Assembly (NCBI GenBank): GCA_964580455.1
Contig: CAZOKO010000064.1
Span: 1-16,329, forward strand
From: CAZOKO01 sp964580455
GTDB taxonomy: Bacteria > Desulfobacterota > WTBG01
Direction: 5' to 3'
Length of the DNA: 16,329 nt
In this document: piece after piece, positions 12,525-16,329 of the stretch
How positions within the stretch are numbered: position 1 is the stretch's first letter
Layout: each line of letters starts with the position of its first letter
Program-made: the position numbers and the translations under genes
Notes under the pieces: generated by a model
The model's database searches: none
Seen by the model: the letters and a program-made list of their open reading frames with translations, nothing else
What the model was told of the DNA's origin: nothing

Positions 12525-13403
12525 ATGGAGGAGATTCGAAGGACGATACAGAAATCACTTCGATGGGGCATCGGTCATCTCAAGGATAGTGGTGTAAATA
12601 ATCCAAGGTTAGATGCTGATGTCCTTCTTGCACATTGTCTGGAGATAGAACACGCCAAGTTATATGTCTATGAGGATAAGATTCTTGATGGAAGAGAATG
12701 GAAGAAGTATAGAAAATGCATAGAAAGGAGATCGAAAAGTGAACCCGTAGCTTATATCACCGAATGTAAAGAGTTCCATTCTTTAAATTTTAGAATAACT
12801 AAAGAGGTGCTTATTCCACGTCCTGAAACAGAAATCCTTGTTGAAGAAGTATTGAAGGAATATAGTTCATTAAAAGAAAATAATGATTCATTAAGGATTT
12901 TGGAGTTAGGGACAGGAAGTGGCATTATCGCTGTGAGTTTAGCAAAGGAAGTAAAGAATTTTAATATTATAGCAACAGATATTTCTCCTGGAATTATAAA
13001 GGTAGCTAGTGATAATGCACGACTGCATAAGGTCGATGATAAAATTAACTTTTTTGTTGGAAGATTCCTTGAGGCTATAAAGGAAAAAAGGAATCAATTT
13101 GACTTTATCGTTTCAAATCCCCCTTATCTTTCTGAGTCAGATTGGAAAAATGCACAACCTGAAATAAAAGAGTATGAACCTCAAGATTCTCTATTAGGGG
13201 GTGATGATGGGCTCGAATTTTACCGAAAAATTCTGCCTGATGTAATAACCTTATTAAGGAATGACGGTTATTTAATGCTGGAAGTTGGTGTTGGACAAGC
13301 AGACAAAGTTTCTGATATGATTAGAAAAACAGACAAGTACAGTAAACTGGAACAGATTAAAGACCTTTCAGGAATATCCAGACTGGTTAAGGTGCAGAAA
13401 TAA
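12525..13403 (+). CDS. prmC: Release factor glutamine methyltransferase PrmC (HemK)
   Basis: A 292-residue class I SAM-dependent methyltransferase. The N-terminal helical domain is at ~1-85 (NNPRLDADVLLAHCL). Residues 95-103 are VLIPRPETE. The SAM-binding motif is ELGTGSG (127-133). The substrate glutamine is bound by NPPY (198-201) in FIVSNPPYLSESDW. The domain ends with GGDDGLEFYRKILPD. PrmC methylates the glutamine of GGQ in release factors; its gene sits 208 bases after prfA, the expected pairing. GGAG (12513-12516) lies 8 bases before ATG. It is not a haem-synthesis enzyme despite the old name HemK. Confidence 0.96.
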   Translation: MEEIRRTIQKSLRWGIGHLKDSGVNNPRLDADVLLAHCLEIEHAKLYVYEDKILDGREWKKYRKCIERRSKSEPVAYITECKEFHSLNFRITKEVLIPRPETEILVEEVLKEYSSLKENNDSLRILELGTGSGIIAVSLAKEVKNFNIIATDISPGIIKVASDNARLHKVDDKINFFVGRFLEAIKEKRNQFDFIVSNPPYLSESDWKNAQPEIKEYEPQDSLLGGDDGLEFYRKILPDVITLLRNDGYLMLEVGVGQADKVSDMIRKTDKYSKLEQIKDLSGISRLVKVQK

Positions 13404-13594
13404 CCGACTGGATACTGGATATTGCTTAAATATTTTTATTCCCCTTCGTGTTTCTTCGCCTGCCCCGTTAGAAGAGATATTGGGAGCATATACACAATAC
13501 CCTTTAACTAAATTGTTTCAAACATACATAGAATTATGGTCAACAGTATAATGGGGTAGACTTCGTTGTTGTTGATTTAAAGTATTTTTTGATT

Positions 13595-13623
13595 TTGATT
13601 ATCTCTTCTGTTAGGATTATACT
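13595..13623 (+). promoter_or_regulatory. Sigma-70-type promoter for murA-hisD
   Basis: TTGATT (13595-13600) and TATACT (13618-13623) are 17 bases apart. The predicted start is near 13630, immediately before the C/G-rich repeat, so the repeat would be in the first bases of the murA leader. Confidence 0.6.
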
Positions 13624-13635
13624 AATTACATACAT

Positions 13636-13662
13636 CCCCCTTTAGAAGAGGGGGGCAGGGGG
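13636..13662. repeat. CCCCCT/AGGGGG hairpin repeat in the murA leader
   Basis: CCCCCT (13636-13641) pairs with AGGGGG (13649-13654) around a seven-base loop, and GCAGGGGG follows. It resembles the repeat at 4951-4985. No U-run follows, so it is not an obvious terminator. Confidence 0.5.
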
Positions 13663-13707
13663 TTGGAGTAAAACATTCAATATTGCAATAAATGGAAATA
13701 ATTTTAA

Positions 13708-14958
13708 ATGAAAAAGCTAGTTATACATGGTAGTAAAAAGTTAAAGGGGGAGGTAAGGATCAGTGGTGCTAAGAATTCTGCTCTTCCTTTGATGGCAGCA
13801 ACTCTTTTGACGGAAGGATGCAATACCTTGTCCAATATCCCTCAGCTAAGAGATATTAAGACAATTGTGAAATTATTAAAACGATTTGGAGTTGAAATAA
13901 AAGGAAGAGAGGTATTGCAGATAGATGCTTCTAACCTGACTTCTTATGAGGCCCCCTACGATTTGGTGAAGACCATGAGGGCATCCATTCTGGCACTGGG
14001 GCCTTTGCTGGCACGATTTGGTAGAGCCAGAGTATCTCTGCCAGGAGGGTGTGCTATTGGTCCGCGTCCGGTTGATTTGCATTTAAAATCTTTAGTAAGT
14101 ATGGGAGCTCATGTTACACTTGAGAAAGGTTATATTATAGCTGAATGCAAAAAACTCAGAGGCACAAAGATATATTTTGATATCTCTACGGTGACAGGTA
14201 CTGAAAACATCATGATGGCAGCTACTCTGGCAAAGGGAACGACAATTTTAGAAAATGCTGCAAAAGAACCTGAAATAGAGGAGTTGGCTTCTGTATTAAA
14301 TAAAATGGGAGCAAGAGTAGATGGTGCTGGAACGGATGTGATAACAATAGATGGCGTTGAGAGCCTTCACTCAGTTGAGCATAAAATTATGCCTGATCGA
14401 ATAGAGGCAGGGACATATATAATTGCTGCCGGTATTACAGGAGGAGATGTTACCATACTGGATTGCAATAATAATCATCTAAATGCCCTGATAGATAAAT
14501 TGGTGGAAATTGGTTTAGATATTAAATTAAAAAACGGAGATGTTCAAGTTACAGGCAATTCATATTTTAGAAGCACTGATGTCAAGACACTGCCTTACCC
14601 GGGTTTTCCTACTGATATGCAGGCTCAGATCATGACATTGCTCTGTCTGGCTGAAGGTTCAAGCATAATTTCTGAAACAATCTTTAATGATCGCTTTATG
14701 CATGTTGGAGAATTGAAGAGGATGGGAGCAGACATACGCCTTGAAGGTAACAGCGCTGTTGTAAATGGTGTTGAGAAGTTATGCGGTGCACCGGTTATGG
14801 CTACTGATTTAAGAGCAAGTGCTTCACTGGTTCTGGCAGGATTAGTTGCCCATGGAGAAACTGAGGTGAGCAGAGTCTATCACCTGGACAGGGGTTATGA
14901 ACGAGTGGAAGAAAAGTTATCACAGCTTGGAGCTGACATTCAAAGGGTTGGAGAATAA
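13708..14958 (+). CDS. murA: UDP-N-acetylglucosamine 1-carboxyvinyltransferase (MurA)
   Basis: A 416-residue cytoplasmic enzyme of the EPSP-synthase fold. It transfers enolpyruvate from PEP to UDP-GlcNAc, the first committed step of peptidoglycan synthesis. GAKNSALPLMAATLL (20-34) has the substrate-binding K22-N23. The reactive cysteine is C115 in LPGGCAIGPRPVDLHL (111-126); fosfomycin alkylates this residue in sensitive enzymes, and it is not replaced by the Asp seen in naturally resistant ones. D303 in YPGFPTDMQAQ is the general base. The length matches E. coli MurA (419). It implies a cell wall with peptidoglycan. No strong Shine-Dalgarno precedes ATG. hisD begins one base after the stop. 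Confidence 0.97.
   Translation: MKKLVIHGSKKLKGEVRISGAKNSALPLMAATLLTEGCNTLSNIPQLRDIKTIVKLLKRFGVEIKGREVLQIDASNLTSYEAPYDLVKTMRASILALGPLLARFGRARVSLPGGCAIGPRPVDLHLKSLVSMGAHVTLEKGYIIAECKKLRGTKIYFDISTVTGTENIMMAATLAKGTTILENAAKEPEIEELASVLNKMGARVDGAGTDVITIDGVESLHSVEHKIMPDRIEAGTYIIAAGITGGDVTILDCNNNHLNALIDKLVEIGLDIKLKNGDVQVTGNSYFRSTDVKTLPYPGFPTDMQAQIMTLLCLAEGSSIISETIFNDRFMHVGELKRMGADIRLEGNSAVVNGVEKLCGAPVMATDLRASASLVLAGLVAHGETEVSRVYHLDRGYERVEEKLSQLGADIQRVGE
14950..14953 (+). promoter_or_regulatory. Ribosome binding site deciding the hisD start
   Basis: GGAG at 14950-14953 lies within the last codons of murA, six bases before ATG 14960. The longer open frame starting at 14897 would overlap murA by 62 bases and adds residues not expected in the family. 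Confidence 0.7.
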
Positions 14959-14959
14959 A

Positions 14960-16252
14960 ATGCAGAATATGCTAGAAGTTAAGCTTTTACGCACTGCTGA
15001 TGCAAATTTTGAAGACAGTTTTAAAAAGATCTTACTTCGAATAAAGAAAGTTAATCCTGATGCTGAATCGATTGTAAAAGCTATCTTACAGGAGATAAAA
15101 GAAAATGGTGACAAGGCCTTATTTAGCTATACTGAAAAATATGATCGGATAAAACTGGATTCATCAACACTTATGGTTTCTCCGGAAGAAATAGAATCGG
15201 CGTATAAAAGCCTGGACCCGGAGGAGATAGATGCTCTTAGCCTGGCAGCGAGCAGGATTGAGCAGTTTCATAAAAAGCAGATAAAACAATTGTCAACTGG
15301 AGAGATAGAAGGAGAGATCGTAGCAGATATTGTCCGTCCTTTGAAGAGAGTTGGATTATATATCCCTGGAGGCAAAGCTGCTTACCCTTCATCGGTATTG
15401 ATGACTGCTGTTCCAGCGCGTGTTGCAGGTGTTAAGGATATTATTATGGTTTCTCCCATGGTATCATCCCATGTCCTTGCTGCGGCAAAAATAGCAGGTT
15501 TGAGCTGTATTTACCGGATTGGAGGAGCACAGGCAGTTGCTGCTCTCGCATACGGGACAGAAAGCATTCCCAGGGTGGATAAAATTGTAGGTCCAGGAAA
15601 TATTTATGTAGAAACAGCTAAGCGTTTGGTTTTTGGTGATGTAGGATTGGATATGGTTGCGGGTCCCAGCGAGGTATTGATTATAGCAGATGAAAGTGGT
15701 GTCCCTTCCTTTGCGGCTGCTGATCTTCTTGCCCAGGCAGAACATGACGAAGATGCATGCCCCATGTTAATTGCTACAAGTGAGGATTTTCTTAAAGAGG
15801 TGAAGAAAGAGATATTTTTTCAGATTGAGAAACTGGATAGAAAAATAATTGCCAGGAGATCGATTGAGAAACAGGGGATCATGATTCTGGCTGATAATAT
15901 AAGTGAAGCTGTTGCGCTTTCCAACAGGATTGCCCCCGAGCATCTGGAGTTGATGGTAGATAAGCCAAATGAGCTGCTCAAGAAGGTAACCTCTGCTGGA
16001 GCGATATTTCTTGGCAATTATTCACCGGTTGCAGTGGGTGATTATATAGCAGGACCTAGCCACGTATTACCCACAGGTGGAACTGCCCGATTTTTCTCTC
16101 CATTGGGAGTGGAAGATTTTGTTAAGAGGATGAGTGTCATTTCGTTTCGAAAAGATACATTATTAAAACTCGGGAACGAGGTAAGACAATTAGCCCATAT
16201 AGAGGGATTGGATGCTCATGCAAAAGCAGTGGAAAAGAGGATGAACACATAG
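14960..16252 (+). CDS. hisD: Histidinol dehydrogenase
   Basis: 430 residues from ATG 14960. It carries out the last two steps of histidine synthesis: NAD-dependent oxidation of histidinol to histidinal, then to histidine. Zinc and catalytic residues are all present. Q259 and H262 lie in DLLAQAEHDEDACPM, E327 and H328 in IAPEHLELM, D361 in GDYIAGPSHVLPTGG, and H420 in EGLDAHAKAV. These positions are within one residue of the E. coli enzyme, which supports this start. YIPGGKAAYPSSVLM and VGPGNIYVETAKR are also diagnostic. It directly follows murA; a murA-hisG-hisD order is known elsewhere, but hisG is absent between them here. The neighbouring his genes are not in view. Confidence 0.96.
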   Translation: MQNMLEVKLLRTADANFEDSFKKILLRIKKVNPDAESIVKAILQEIKENGDKALFSYTEKYDRIKLDSSTLMVSPEEIESAYKSLDPEEIDALSLAASRIEQFHKKQIKQLSTGEIEGEIVADIVRPLKRVGLYIPGGKAAYPSSVLMTAVPARVAGVKDIIMVSPMVSSHVLAAAKIAGLSCIYRIGGAQAVAALAYGTESIPRVDKIVGPGNIYVETAKRLVFGDVGLDMVAGPSEVLIIADESGVPSFAAADLLAQAEHDEDACPMLIATSEDFLKEVKKEIFFQIEKLDRKIIARRSIEKQGIMILADNISEAVALSNRIAPEHLELMVDKPNELLKKVTSAGAIFLGNYSPVAVGDYIAGPSHVLPTGGTARFFSPLGVEDFVKRMSVISFRKDTLLKLGNEVRQLAHIEGLDAHAKAVEKRMNT

Positions 16253-16320
16253 AATGCAAGAGGTATATTTACCTGCTGAAATTCTGGCATAAGCGACTGA
16301 GTTATCCGGGGGTGTAATAA

Positions 16321-16329
16321 ATGCAGATT
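16321..16329 (+). CDS. Possible start of the next gene (three codons)
   Basis: ATG CAG ATT follows GGGGGTG (16308-16314) by six bases, a plausible ribosome site, 68 bases after hisD ends. Only three codons are visible, so nothing can be said about the product. Confidence 0.35.

Larger units (their letters stand above)
13404..13707. other. Intergenic region, prmC to murA
   Basis: 304 bases without a gene. It contains a short direct repeat (ACTGGAT twice, 13407-13420), an inverted CACGAAG-like word near 13444, a strong promoter candidate (13595-13623) and a C/G-rich hairpin repeat (13636-13662). Nothing else is recognised. Confidence 0.6.

Noticed and set aside
1..16329. CRISPR arrays, insertion sequences, prophage or integrase genes
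   Set aside because: No regularly spaced repeats and no transposase, integrase or phage-type proteins are found among the reading frames on either strand.

Overview
The window is a stretch of ordinary bacterial chromosome, AT-rich by eye (not computed). It carries mostly housekeeping genes separated by unusually repeat-laden gaps. I see no complete mobile element, CRISPR array, phage module or obvious new multi-gene system. The block rluD-coaE-rho-rpmE-prfA-prmC-murA-hisD, together with folE2/queD, selA, degenerate palindromic repeats and a secreted repeat protein with a typical signal peptide, suggests a Gram-negative-type anaerobe. Candidates are the anammox Planctomycetota (Brocadiales), deltaproteobacterial lineages or Nitrospirota. 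That placement is an inference from gene order and recalled repeat style; the sequence does not prove it.

Layout. (1) 1-230, minus: the 5' end of a secreted repeat protein that runs off the left edge. (2) 231-1048: no intact gene, only three short stop-interrupted reading frames and a small hairpin. (3) 1049-1200, minus: tRNA-Gln(CUG) and tRNA-Glu(CUC), five bases apart, behind a good sigma-70-type promoter. (4) 1286-3940, all minus: queD, folE2, a HAD-family phosphatase and a metallo-beta-lactamase-fold hydrolase. The pair queD-folE2 makes pterin precursors for the queuosine (preQ0) and/or folate pathway and has a clear candidate promoter at 4035-4063. (5) 4282-4856: two small uncharacterised genes facing each other, a charged helical 85-residue protein and a 98-residue cysteine-motif protein. 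(6) 5100-7136, plus: selA (selenocysteine synthase) followed 15 bases later by an HNH endonuclease. (7) 7378-8978, plus: rluD-type pseudouridine synthase and coaE, overlapping by 10 bases. (8) 8979-9577: a 599-base leader to rho with a promoter, a 14-codon open frame and a ~103-base inverted-repeat element. (9) 9578-13403, plus: rho, rpmE, prfA, prmC, a transcription/translation cluster in which PrmC is expected to methylate the GGQ glutamine of the release factor made by the gene just upstream. (10) 13708-16252, plus: murA (first committed step of peptidoglycan synthesis) and hisD (last step of histidine synthesis), one base apart and probably one transcript. A possible next gene begins at 16321.

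Several starts differ from the longest open frame because of Shine-Dalgarno placement: the 85-residue gene starts at 4282, the cysteine-motif gene with GTG at 4856, rpmE at 10922 and hisD at 14960. Dispersed repeats of at least three kinds sit between genes: TGTCATTGCGAG-type elements, CCCCCTTT/AGGGGG hairpins and CCACGAA words. The most interesting leads are the decorated rho leader, the repeat lying inside the putative queD leader, the selA/HNH pairing and the two uncharacterised small proteins. All are modest.
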